From assembly GCA_947623215.1 (NCBI GenBank), contig CANQGN010000103.1, positions 1 to 5,831 on the forward strand: a stretch of DNA of 5,831 nucleotides, read 5' to 3'. The translations under genes and the position numbers were made by a program. Positions 1-5,334 of this stretch are shown here, in pieces. The stretch comes from an uncultured Clostridia bacterium. GTDB lineage: Bacteria; Bacillota; Clostridia; Oscillospirales; Acutalibacteraceae. How positions within the stretch are numbered: the stretch's first letter is position 1; every line of letters starts with the position of its first letter. Below the pieces are notes generated by a model, which did not search any database, was not told the origin of the DNA, and was given only the letters and a program-made list of their open reading frames with translations.

Positions 1-76
1 CGTAAGAAAGCCCTTTTTCGGCGGCGGCCGCTTCGGCCTGCCGCATTTGCGCGGCGGTAAGGATAGCGGTTGGCAC
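1..76 (-). CDS. nnrE: Probable NAD(P)H-hydrate epimerase (YjeF N-terminal type), 5' end only
   Basis: Only the first 25 codons are in the window; the gene runs off the left edge. It starts at a GTG (complement of 74-76), preceded by GGGGAGAGG, and reads VPTAILTAAQMRQAEAAAAE followed by KGLSY. The LTAAQMRxAE opening is typical of the N-terminal (YjeF) domain of NAD(P)H-hydrate epimerase, which is often fused to the ADP-dependent dehydratase NnrD in Clostridia. These enzymes repair hydrated NADH and NADPH in the cytoplasm. The gene lies 41 bases downstream of the DUF6106-like gene in the same direction, so the two are probably co-transcribed. Catalytic residues lie outside the window, so the assignment rests on the N-terminal motif alone, and whether the NnrD half is present cannot be seen. 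Confidence 0.62.
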   Translation of the reverse strand, partial: MPTAILTAAQMRQAEAAAAEKGLSY

Positions 77-80
77 GGTA

Positions 81-89
81 CCTCTCCCC
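81..89 (-). promoter_or_regulatory. Ribosome binding site for the GTG-started epimerase gene
   Basis: On the minus strand this reads GGGGAGAGG, followed by TACC and the GTG codon at 76-74. The GGGGAG core lies about 7 bases from the start. It supports the GTG, since there is no nearer ATG in that frame before the LTAAQM motif. Confidence 0.6.
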
Positions 90-117
90 TTTTTTAAAAA
101 ATGGTATGGCTACCCGC

Positions 118-639
118 TTACCGGCGGGTTTGCAGGGTGCGGGGCAGGGCGCTTTGCACGGCGGCCAGCACCTTTTCGCCCGGTTGAAAAACCACCAGCA
201 TACGCCCCTTGGCGGGGTGGCGCAGCCGGGCGGCCATCACCGGGGGCTGCGCGGCAGGGTTTGCCACCGCCCGCACGATACTGTCAAACTGCTCCGGCCG
301 CTGGCGGGCGGGGTCGTAGGGGCCAAAGTCGTCTACCTCTGCCAGCTCTACCGAGACCAGCCGCCGCCGACTGCTGCGGTTCACAATTACGTCTATGTCC
401 AGCGTGCCGTTGGTAACCGAATACTCATACTCCAAATTCAGCCGGGCGGCCAGCTTAAACCCGCCGTAGGCCACCCCGGCGGCCGCAAGCAGCAGCAGCA
501 TAAAAAAGTTCGGCGCTTGCAGCCCCAAGTACAGCAGCCCCACGCAAAGCAGCCAGGCGACCAGCCAAATGGCCGCCACGGCCGCCTGCTCGGCGGGGCT
601 TTTCTTCTTTTTTACAATTTCTTCACAAAAAATATCCAT
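118..639 (-). CDS. DUF6106-like two-helix membrane protein
   Basis: A 173-residue protein with a short charged N-terminus (MDIFCEEIVKKKK), two adjacent hydrophobic helices at about 20-40 and 43-62, then a soluble C-terminal domain. That domain carries NLEYEYSVTNGTLDIDVIVN at 68-87 and a basic SSRRRLVSVEL stretch. This layout matches the DUF6106 family of Firmicutes membrane proteins, whose function is unknown. The C-terminal domain probably faces the cytoplasm and resembles PH-like folds, which is inference. The ATG has a good ribosome binding site (AAGGCGGAG) 7 bases upstream, and a strong promoter lies just beyond it (672-700). The likely epimerase gene follows in the same direction. The length is usual for the family as I recall it. 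I am confident that it is a real gene, less so of the family name. Confidence 0.83.
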   Translation of the reverse strand: MDIFCEEIVKKKKSPAEQAAVAAIWLVAWLLCVGLLYLGLQAPNFFMLLLLAAAGVAYGGFKLAARLNLEYEYSVTNGTLDIDVIVNRSSRRRLVSVELAEVDDFGPYDPARQRPEQFDSIVRAVANPAAQPPVMAARLRHPAKGRMLVVFQPGEKVLAAVQSALPRTLQTRR

Positions 640-671
640 GTTTTCTCCGCCTTTGCACAGTTCGTGCCTTT

Positions 672-700
672 ATTATACATCATTTGCCGCGCGAATGCAA
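672..700 (-). promoter_or_regulatory. Sigma-A-type promoter for the leftward DUF6106-epimerase operon
   Basis: On the minus strand there is a perfect TATAAT (complement of 672-677) preceded by TG, and TTGCAT (complement of 695-700) exactly 17 bases upstream. This predicts a transcript starting near 664-666 with a leader of about 26 bases, enough to hold the AAGGCGGAG ribosome binding site. The -35 matches the consensus in three of six bases, all of them the TTG. Spacing and -10 are ideal. Confidence 0.72.
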
Positions 701-785
701 CCGGCAAGCGGTAGGGCGGCCCCATGTTGCACAAAAGCCTGCAACCCGGCGGCGGTTTTGCGGGCAAGAGTGGTTGCGATTTTTT
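695..785 (+). promoter_or_regulatory. Leader with alternating complementary repeats upstream of the phage trio (possible attenuator)
   Basis: In the 165-base divergent gap, four short complementary elements alternate: GCAACC at 697-702, GTTGC at 726-730, GCAACC at 741-746 and GGTTGC at 772-777. The last is followed two bases later by six T (780-785). Pairing 741-746 with 772-777 gives a terminator-like hairpin just before the ribosome binding site of the tail-protein gene. Pairing 726-730 with 741-745 would exclude it. No convincing plus-strand -35/-10 pair was found here, so the promoter of the trio is not identified. The stems are only 5-6 bp, so this may be chance. Confidence 0.3.
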
Positions 786-804
786 AAAAACAGGAGGCTA
801 ACAC

Positions 805-2409
805 ATGAAACAACTCAATTTTAACATGGACGCCAACGGCCACGTAACCACCAGCGGCTTTGCCGGGGTGGTGGGCGACCACAACGCCCTGTCGCTTAAC
901 ATTACCCTTGCCCCGCCGCCGGAGGGGGTAAGCTTTTACCGGCTGTTTTTCTCTGGCGAAAGCGGGTCGGTCATGTCGCAGCGGCTGGTACCGGCCAAAG
1001 ACGAAATTCGCTACCTGCTGCCCGAAAAGGTAACCGCGCTGGGCCACACGGTGCTCTGCCAGCTGTGCGGCTACGCCCTGAACGAAGACAAAACCGAGCT
1101 GCGCTTTCAGTCAGACTCCGTCGCTCTGTCGCTCGGCAGCAGCCTGCAGTCGCTGCCGGAGTTTTCTGACTCCGTTTTGGTAGACGAATTGCAGCAGACC
1201 TTAAACGAGCTGGAAACCTTTGCCGCAAGCTTCGGCCTTACGGTGGGGCAGGTGCAAACCCTGCCGGCGGGGTCAGACGCCGCCGTTTCGCTTTCGCACA
1301 ACGGCTACCGGTACGAGCTGAATTTCTCGCTGCCGCGGGGCAAAGACGGCGGCATTACCGGCCTTACGGTGGGCCCGGGGCTGGAGCTCGAGCAGGGGCG
1401 GCTGTCGCTGAATGCAGACGAACTGAAAGAACTGCTGGGCAAGGCGGTGCGCCCCACGGTTTATAATGGCGTTTACAGCGCCTATGAATACACTGGTATT
1501 GACGAGCCTTTGCCGCTCAGCGCCCTGGCAAACAGCCTGCTGCTCATTTGCCCCGCCTACGCGGTGGCCGGCAAAAGCAGCGTGCTGTTTACCACCGGCG
1601 AGCAAATTTACCACACCCTCTACTGCCTGACAGACGACGGCGCCGTTACCGCCACCCTGCCGGAAAACAGCATTGTAGAGGGGCGGCTGATGGCGGTTTA
1701 TGTAGACGGCGAGGGCCGCCCCGTTTACCTGAACCCCAAAAAGCAAACCCGCGACCAGACCCTGCCGGTGTACGAGCTGAAGGTGCTGAACCCTGACACC
1801 AGCTTTCCCCAGCTGGACCCGGTAGGCTTAAATTACAGCGACTGTGCAAATGGCCTCACGCTGGTGGGCCTGCCGCAGGAGGATTTGGTGTTCAGCGGCA
1901 AGCTGTGGTGCGGCCCGTTGGCCTCGGCGCTGATGGTGTACAGCGGCGGCAAATGGGTAAACGCCAGTCTGGTCGCCGGTCGCTTAAAGGCCGGGCGGCC
2001 GATTCTGCTTTATCTCGAATACAACGCCTCCGGCTACACCTTCACTTCCCGCCTGCTCACCCCGCCGGAAAACGACGACTGGCACAGCCTTACGGTTTCT
2101 TCTGTTTCTTCTACCGGCGACCCGCTGCTGCTGCATTACAAACGCACGGGCGAAGCCGTGTACCTGCGCTTTAGCGGCGGTTCAGCCGCCGCTACCCTTT
2201 CGGCCAAAACGCTGCTTGCCACCCTGCCGGCAGAGGCCCGCCCCGCCTACGCAGATGCCCAAACCGGGTTGTATCTTTGCGCGGCAGCAGCAAACGGGCC
2301 GCTGCCCTTTTGCCTTTACCCGACCGGCGAGCTTTCCTTTGCGCCGAGCGGCGACGAAACCCTGCGCCCGCAAGACTGGCAGGGCCTTACCCTGAGCTAT
2401 GCGGTGTAA
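805..2409 (+). CDS. Phage tail / receptor-binding protein with BppU-like N-terminal domain
   Basis: A 534-residue protein with no signal peptide or membrane segment. Residues 1-110 look like the Ig-like BppU N-terminal domain of Firmicutes phage baseplate proteins: FAGVVGDHNALSLNI at 19-33, then alternating strands ending in a Gly-preceded strand pair. A short helix (about 121-143) follows. Next is the phage-tail linker VGQVQTLPAGSDAAV, closing with NFSLPRGKDG (173-182), and GLTVGPGLELEQGRLSLN at 186-203. Residues 213-534 are beta-rich. The last 110 (TLLATLPAEARP, then PLPFCLYPTGEL) resemble receptor-binding C-terminal domains of tail proteins. The ATG lies 8 bases after AGGAGG. It heads a plus-strand trio with endolysin and holin, the order often seen at the end of phage tail operons, but no other tail gene is upstream. 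A tail or adhesin role is well supported; the ligand is unknown. Confidence 0.83.
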   Translation: MKQLNFNMDANGHVTTSGFAGVVGDHNALSLNITLAPPPEGVSFYRLFFSGESGSVMSQRLVPAKDEIRYLLPEKVTALGHTVLCQLCGYALNEDKTELRFQSDSVALSLGSSLQSLPEFSDSVLVDELQQTLNELETFAASFGLTVGQVQTLPAGSDAAVSLSHNGYRYELNFSLPRGKDGGITGLTVGPGLELEQGRLSLNADELKELLGKAVRPTVYNGVYSAYEYTGIDEPLPLSALANSLLLICPAYAVAGKSSVLFTTGEQIYHTLYCLTDDGAVTATLPENSIVEGRLMAVYVDGEGRPVYLNPKKQTRDQTLPVYELKVLNPDTSFPQLDPVGLNYSDCANGLTLVGLPQEDLVFSGKLWCGPLASALMVYSGGKWVNASLVAGRLKAGRPILLYLEYNASGYTFTSRLLTPPENDDWHSLTVSSVSSTGDPLLLHYKRTGEAVYLRFSGGSAAATLSAKTLLATLPAEARPAYADAQTGLYLCAAAANGPLPFCLYPTGELSFAPSGDETLRPQDWQGLTLSYAV

Positions 2410-2459
2410 GCAAAGCCCCGCGCCCAATGGGGACGAATTGAAACAGGAGGAAAACCACC

Positions 2460-3401
2460 ATGAACCTTATCCAAACTTTTATTACCAAAAACGATTGCTA
2501 CAAAGCCGGCCGCACCATTGTGCCAAAGGGCATTATGGTGCACTCTACCGCCACCCCGGGGGTGATGGCCAAAGACTGGTTCAGCCGGTGGAACAAGCCG
2601 GGGCTGGAGGTGCCGGTGCACGCCTTTGTAGACGACCAATTCGTTTGCCAGCATTTGCCCTGGAACCACCGCGCCTGGCACTGCGGCGACGCGGCCAACA
2701 ACACCCACATTGCCTTTGAGCTATGCGAACCGACCGACTGGAAAACCAACCGCACCTACGCCCTTGCCGCCTACCGCAACGGCGTAGAGCTGGCCGCCGC
2801 CCTTTGCCGAAAGTACGGGCTGAACGAAAAGGCCATTATCAGCCATGCGGAGGGCTACCGGCAGGGCATTGCCAGCAACCACGGCGACCCCGACCACTGG
2901 TGGCGGTACTTTGGGCTTACCATGGCGGGCTTTCGGGCAGACGTAGCCGCCGCCCTCTCGGGTGGGCAGGGCGCCGCCCCCGCCTTACCGGAAAACCGAC
3001 CGCAGCTGAGCGAAGGCAGTGAAGGGGCGGCGGTAACGGCCTTGCAGCGACGGCTGAACCAGCTGCGCATCGCCCTGGCGCTGGCCTTTGAACCGCTGGC
3101 AGAAGACGGCATATTCGGCCCCCGCACCAAAGAGGCGGTACGGGCTTTTCAAAGTGCGCGGGGGCTGGCGGCAGACGGCATCGTAGGCCCCAAAACCTGG
3201 GCGGCGCTGGCCGTAAGCTACGGCGACGTAGACCAAAACGGCAAGGTAAACGCTGCGGACGCGCTGCGCATTTTACAGTCGGCCGTGGGCAAGCGCACCC
3301 TTAGCGAAAGCGAGCGGGCGGCGGCCGACCTAAACGGCGACGGCAGCGCCAACGCCGCCGACGCACTGGGGGTATTGCGGGAGGCGGTGAAGGGACCGTG
3401 A
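2460..3401 (+). CDS. Endolysin: Amidase_2 N-acetylmuramoyl-L-alanine amidase with PG-binding and dockerin domains
   Basis: A 313-residue peptidoglycan hydrolase that should cut between N-acetylmuramic acid and L-alanine of the stem peptide. Residues 1-165 form an Amidase_2 domain: GIMVHSTATPG with probable zinc ligand His28, VPVHAFVDDQ, HIAFELCEPTDW with the usual catalytic-region Glu, and IISHAEG (His129) followed by ASNHGDPDHWW, which should supply the remaining ligand. Residues 183-250 are a PG_binding_1 repeat (EDGIFGPRTKEAVRAFQ, then ADGIVGPKTW). Residues 255-313 are a type I dockerin with two calcium loops (DVDQNGKVNAAD and DLNGDGSANAAD). There is no signal peptide, so export should depend on the overlapping holin gene or on lysis. 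The ATG follows CAGGAGG by 9 bases. The dockerin is unusual for an endolysin; typical phage amidases end in the wall-binding part. The frame is intact. Confidence 0.93.
   Translation: MNLIQTFITKNDCYKAGRTIVPKGIMVHSTATPGVMAKDWFSRWNKPGLEVPVHAFVDDQFVCQHLPWNHRAWHCGDAANNTHIAFELCEPTDWKTNRTYALAAYRNGVELAAALCRKYGLNEKAIISHAEGYRQGIASNHGDPDHWWRYFGLTMAGFRADVAAALSGGQGAAPALPENRPQLSEGSEGAAVTALQRRLNQLRIALALAFEPLAEDGIFGPRTKEAVRAFQSARGLAADGIVGPKTWAALAVSYGDVDQNGKVNAADALRILQSAVGKRTLSESERAAADLNGDGSANAADALGVLREAVKGP
3222..3398 (+). repeat. Dockerin-coding segment, copy 1 (endolysin C-terminus)
   Basis: Encodes a type I dockerin doublet of about 59 residues. It is related in inverted orientation to 3925-4098: about 36 of 58 aligned residues are identical by my count, and the DNA is also close (AACGCTGCGGACGCGCTG here against AACGCCGCGGACGCGCTG there, one difference in 18). 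The two copies face each other across the holin gene and terminator. Confidence 0.75.
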
Positions 3402-3838
3402 ACAATGCAACCAAGCCCGTTCTCTCTGCCCTGCTGGGGCTGCTGGCCTCGCTGTTTGGCTGGTCGTGCTGGCTGATTGTACTGCTGGTGGTGTGCGCTG
3501 TGGCCGACTGGCTAACCGGTTCGGCCGTGGCCTTAAAGCAGGGCAACTGGAGCTCCAAAGCCGCCCGCGAGGGGCTTTATGGCAAGGTGGGCACCTTTTT
3601 GGCGGTGCTGAGCGCCGGCGTGTTTGATTTGCTGGTCTACCTGATTTTGCACCATTTGCCGGTGGTAGAGCTGCCCTTTGCCTACAAAACCCTGCTGCTG
3701 CCCATTGTGTGCATTTGGTATATTTGCACCGAGCTCGGCTCGTTAATAGAAAACGCCGGGGCGCTGGGCGCCCCCATTCCCCCTTTTTTGCGCAAAGCCA
3801 TTGCGCTGCTAAAAGATAACGCCGAAAAACCCCAATAA
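3398..3838 (+). CDS. Phage holin, Cph1/TcdE (phage_holin_4) type
   Basis: A 146-residue membrane protein. Hydrophobic stretches lie at about 8-20, 22-36, 64-86 and 97-113. Between the second and third is the family signature DWLTG (37-41), then a basic loop with WSSKAAREGLYGKVG (51-65). The C-terminal tail is hydrophilic. Holins of this family form pores that let the endolysin reach the wall; the family also includes TcdE-type proteins used for toxin release in clostridia. The start is a GTG whose last two bases overlap the TGA of the endolysin (GTGA), which implies translational coupling. No in-frame ATG lies nearby; the ATG at 3405 is out of frame. The ribosome binding site lies within the end of the endolysin gene (GGGAGG at 3379-3384 or GAAGGG at 3389-3394). 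It is the last gene of the trio, followed by a terminator. Confidence 0.92.
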   Translation: MNNATKPVLSALLGLLASLFGWSCWLIVLLVVCAVADWLTGSAVALKQGNWSSKAAREGLYGKVGTFLAVLSAGVFDLLVYLILHHLPVVELPFAYKTLLLPIVCIWYICTELGSLIENAGALGAPIPPFLRKAIALLKDNAEKPQ

Positions 3839-3851
3839 CACCCAAAACCAA

Positions 3852-3899
3852 AAGCGCCGCTTCCCCCGCCAGACCGGGAGAAACGGCGCTTGTTTTATA
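3852..3899 (+). terminator. Rho-independent terminator of the phage trio, possibly bidirectional
   Basis: AAGCGCCG (3852-3859) pairs with CGGCGCTT (3884-3891). The stem continues inward, with two mismatches, through TTC/GAA and CCC/GGG around a short loop. The TTGTTTTATATT tract follows on the plus strand. On the minus strand the stem is followed by TTGGTTTT, a weaker T tract, so it may also end the leftward dockerin gene whose stop codon is 31 bases away. It sits exactly between two convergent genes. Confidence 0.85.
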
Positions 3900-3921
3900 T
3901 TATGATGATGAAGAAAAGGGC

Positions 3922-5280
3922 TTACTTCCCTACCGCTTTGCGCAAAACGGCGAGGGCGTCGGCCGCGTTAATGGCCTTGTCGCCGTTTAAGTCGGCTACC
4001 GCCTGCTGGGCGGCGGTGAGGTCGGTTTTGTGCACGGCGTAGCGCAAAATGGCCAGCGCGTCCGCGGCGTTCACCTTGCCGTCGCCGGTCACGTCGCCCG
4101 GGGTGCCGGTCGATTGTGAAGGCGTAGACCCGGTGGAGCTGCTGGGCGTAGAACCGGCAGAAGAACTCGGCGTAGATGCGGGTTCAGAAGAAGCCGGGTT
4201 GTCCAGTTCTTCCATTTTTGCCATTAAGGCCTGCAATTTTTGGGTGCGGGCTTCGCCTACCAGCTCTTTCGCCGCGTCGCTCAGCCCGTTAAAGTCCGCA
4301 TTGGCGCGGTAAACGGCGTTGCGGTGGCTTAAGGTTGCCTGATCCGCTTCCGGCAGCTTGTCAATTTGTGCGCTGACTTCGGCCGCCATGGTTTCGTCTT
4401 TGTAGAGGAAGGGGTTGTTGGCCTCTTCATCTTCCAAATACAGCACCGCGCCGGTGTCATAGGCCAGCCACCAGCGGGGCCCGATGACGAAGGCGTGGGC
4501 CAGCGGGTCTTTTTCCGTCGGGTGATTGTTTATGGCAATGTTGTAGTAAACGGCGTTCCAGCCGCCGTCCGGGTCGTAGTACCGCGCCAGCGGAAAGCGC
4601 GCTTCGCAGCCATAGCCCGTCAGTGCGCCGTTGTCGTCCCGCAATTGGAACCCGCACACGTTGGCCGGGTTGTTGTAGTAATCCTGCGGGTTGTTATTCG
4701 TTTCCTGCGTAAAGGTGAATTTGTTGGCGCAAACCTCGCCAAAGGTATCGGTAATGAACAGGTCGTGGGCGAAAATGCGGAAGTGAGTGTCGGCGTCGGT
4801 CAAGCTCTGGCAGCTTTCGGCGAAGTTGGTAGAGGCGGAGAGCACGTCGGTATCCACCCAAAAGTTGATGTTTTCAATCTGCTGAGAATGGGGATTGGGT
4901 TCTCCCCCGCCCACCGAAAGCGAAGAAGCGATGTCCGGGTCGTGCACCTCTACGTAAAAATAAATGTAGTGGTCGTCGTAAGCGGCGTAAGAGCGCACGG
5001 TTACCTCTTCTTCTATAAAGTCGAGCGGCAGCTCGCCGTTGCCCTGGCTGAAATCGGCCGAGATAATTTGCATATTGGCATCGTTCGGGCTGTTGTAGTA
5101 GTAATAAGCGCCGTTTTCTTTGGCCCAGTCGTCATCGCGGTACCAGGGGTCCAGCTTACCGTCAATGACAAAGGTACGGGGTTCGTCCGCCTCCGGCGCT
5201 TCGGCCGTTACCGGCAACCCGGCGCCCATGGTACACACCGCAAACAACGCGGTCAGCAACATAGCAAACAATCGTTTCAT
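3922..5280 (-). CDS. Secreted CBM9-like protein with Ser/Thr/Pro linker and C-terminal type I dockerin
   Basis: A 452-residue exported protein. Residues 1-28 are a signal peptide (MKRLFAMLLTALFAV..., cleavage probably after AEA or TAEA). Residues 36-275 resemble the CBM9/DOMON-like carbohydrate-binding fold: FVIDGKLDPWYRDDDW at the start, then YAAYDDHYIYFYVEVHDPD (98-116), INFWVDTD and PRWWLAYDTGAVLYLED. Residues 297-360 are predicted helical, similar to small helical-bundle repeats of Gram-positive surface proteins. Residues 361-394 are a Ser/Thr/Pro linker with three 8-residue repeats. Residues 395-452 are a dockerin (DVTGDGKVNAAD and DLNGDKAINAAD). No catalytic domain is visible, so it is probably a sugar-binding subunit tethered to a cohesin. 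The ATG follows AGGAGG by 10 bases. It lies 54 bases after the acyltransferase stop and may be co-transcribed with it. The ligand is unknown. Confidence 0.85.
   Translation of the reverse strand: MKRLFAMLLTALFAVCTMGAGLPVTAEAPEADEPRTFVIDGKLDPWYRDDDWAKENGAYYYYNSPNDANMQIISADFSQGNGELPLDFIEEEVTVRSYAAYDDHYIYFYVEVHDPDIASSLSVGGGEPNPHSQQIENINFWVDTDVLSASTNFAESCQSLTDADTHFRIFAHDLFITDTFGEVCANKFTFTQETNNNPQDYYNNPANVCGFQLRDDNGALTGYGCEARFPLARYYDPDGGWNAVYYNIAINNHPTEKDPLAHAFVIGPRWWLAYDTGAVLYLEDEEANNPFLYKDETMAAEVSAQIDKLPEADQATLSHRNAVYRANADFNGLSDAAKELVGEARTQKLQALMAKMEELDNPASSEPASTPSSSAGSTPSSSTGSTPSQSTGTPGDVTGDGKVNAADALAILRYAVHKTDLTAAQQAVADLNGDKAINAADALAVLRKAVGK
3925..4098 (-). repeat. Dockerin-coding segment, copy 2 (CBM9-like protein C-terminus)
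   Basis: Encodes a dockerin doublet of 58 residues homologous to that of the endolysin (3222-3398), in opposite orientation. Loop 1 is DVTGDGKVNAAD, with Thr at calcium position 3. Loop 2 is DLNGDKAINAAD, with Lys where Gly is usual at position 6. Both keep Asp1, Asp5 and Asp12. Confidence 0.75.
4105..4176 (-). repeat. Three 24-base repeats coding an STPSSS(T/A)G linker
   Basis: Residues 369-392 of the CBM9-like protein are STPSSSAG, STPSSSTG and STPSQSTG. Such Ser/Thr/Pro linkers separate binding modules from dockerins in cellulosome-type proteins and are often O-glycosylated. The tandem units may vary in number between strains. Confidence 0.75.
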
Positions 5281-5290
5281 AAATCCATTT

Positions 5291-5296
5291 CCTCCT
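5291..5296 (-). promoter_or_regulatory. Ribosome binding site of the CBM9-like dockerin gene
   Basis: AGGAGG on the minus strand, 10 bases before the ATG at 5280. An out-of-frame ATG lies within the spacer and would read only MDL before a stop, so the ATG leading into the MKRLFAMLL signal peptide is the real start. The CACAGGAGG context resembles the ACAGGAGG sites at 805 and 2460. No clear promoter is visible in the 54-base gap; TTTACA and the AT-rich AAATTTTTAAAAC here lack proper spacing. Confidence 0.6.
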
Positions 5297-5334
5297 GTGT
5301 TTTAAAAATTTCAATGTAAAGCGGGCGCGGGGGT

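Noticed and set aside
90..101. TTTTTTAAAAAA palindrome between the epimerase and DUF6106 genes
   Set aside because: It has no GC stem and sits directly before the epimerase ribosome binding site, so it is not a credible terminator. It was considered as an operator, but one short AT palindrome is too weak.
669..682. Possible plus-strand -10 (TATTAT at 671-676) for the phage trio
   Set aside because: The sequence is the near-palindromic complement of the minus-strand TATAAT. No plus-strand -35 has suitable spacing; TTGCAC at 653-658 is only 12 bases away.
70..714. A 214-codon open frame on the plus strand
   Set aside because: It is the complement of the DUF6106-like gene and its promoter, and its product is low-complexity Gln/His/Arg/Gly with no domain. 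The minus-strand gene has a promoter, a ribosome binding site and family motifs.
1273..1746. A minus-strand open frame inside the tail-protein gene
   Set aside because: It has no ribosome binding site or recognisable protein, and the plus-strand frame across it is a coherent tail-type protein.
2411..2445. Hairpin CCCC-GCGCCCAAT-GGGG between the tail and endolysin genes
   Set aside because: The 4-bp stem has no T tract and lies within an evident operon, just before the endolysin ribosome binding site. It is probably not a terminator.
640..3921. Attachment-site direct repeats flanking the phage trio
   Set aside because: I compared 640-804 with 3839-3921 by eye and saw only short shared stretches, such as ATGATG and TTTTAAAA-like runs, which are expected by chance. 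There is also no integrase or tRNA gene in the window.
4366..5319. A 317-codon open frame on the plus strand
   Set aside because: It lies antisense over the dockerin gene, whose minus-strand product has a signal peptide and recognisable domains. The plus-strand translation is Val/Arg-rich, has no recognisable motif, and arises from the third-position GC of the opposite strand.
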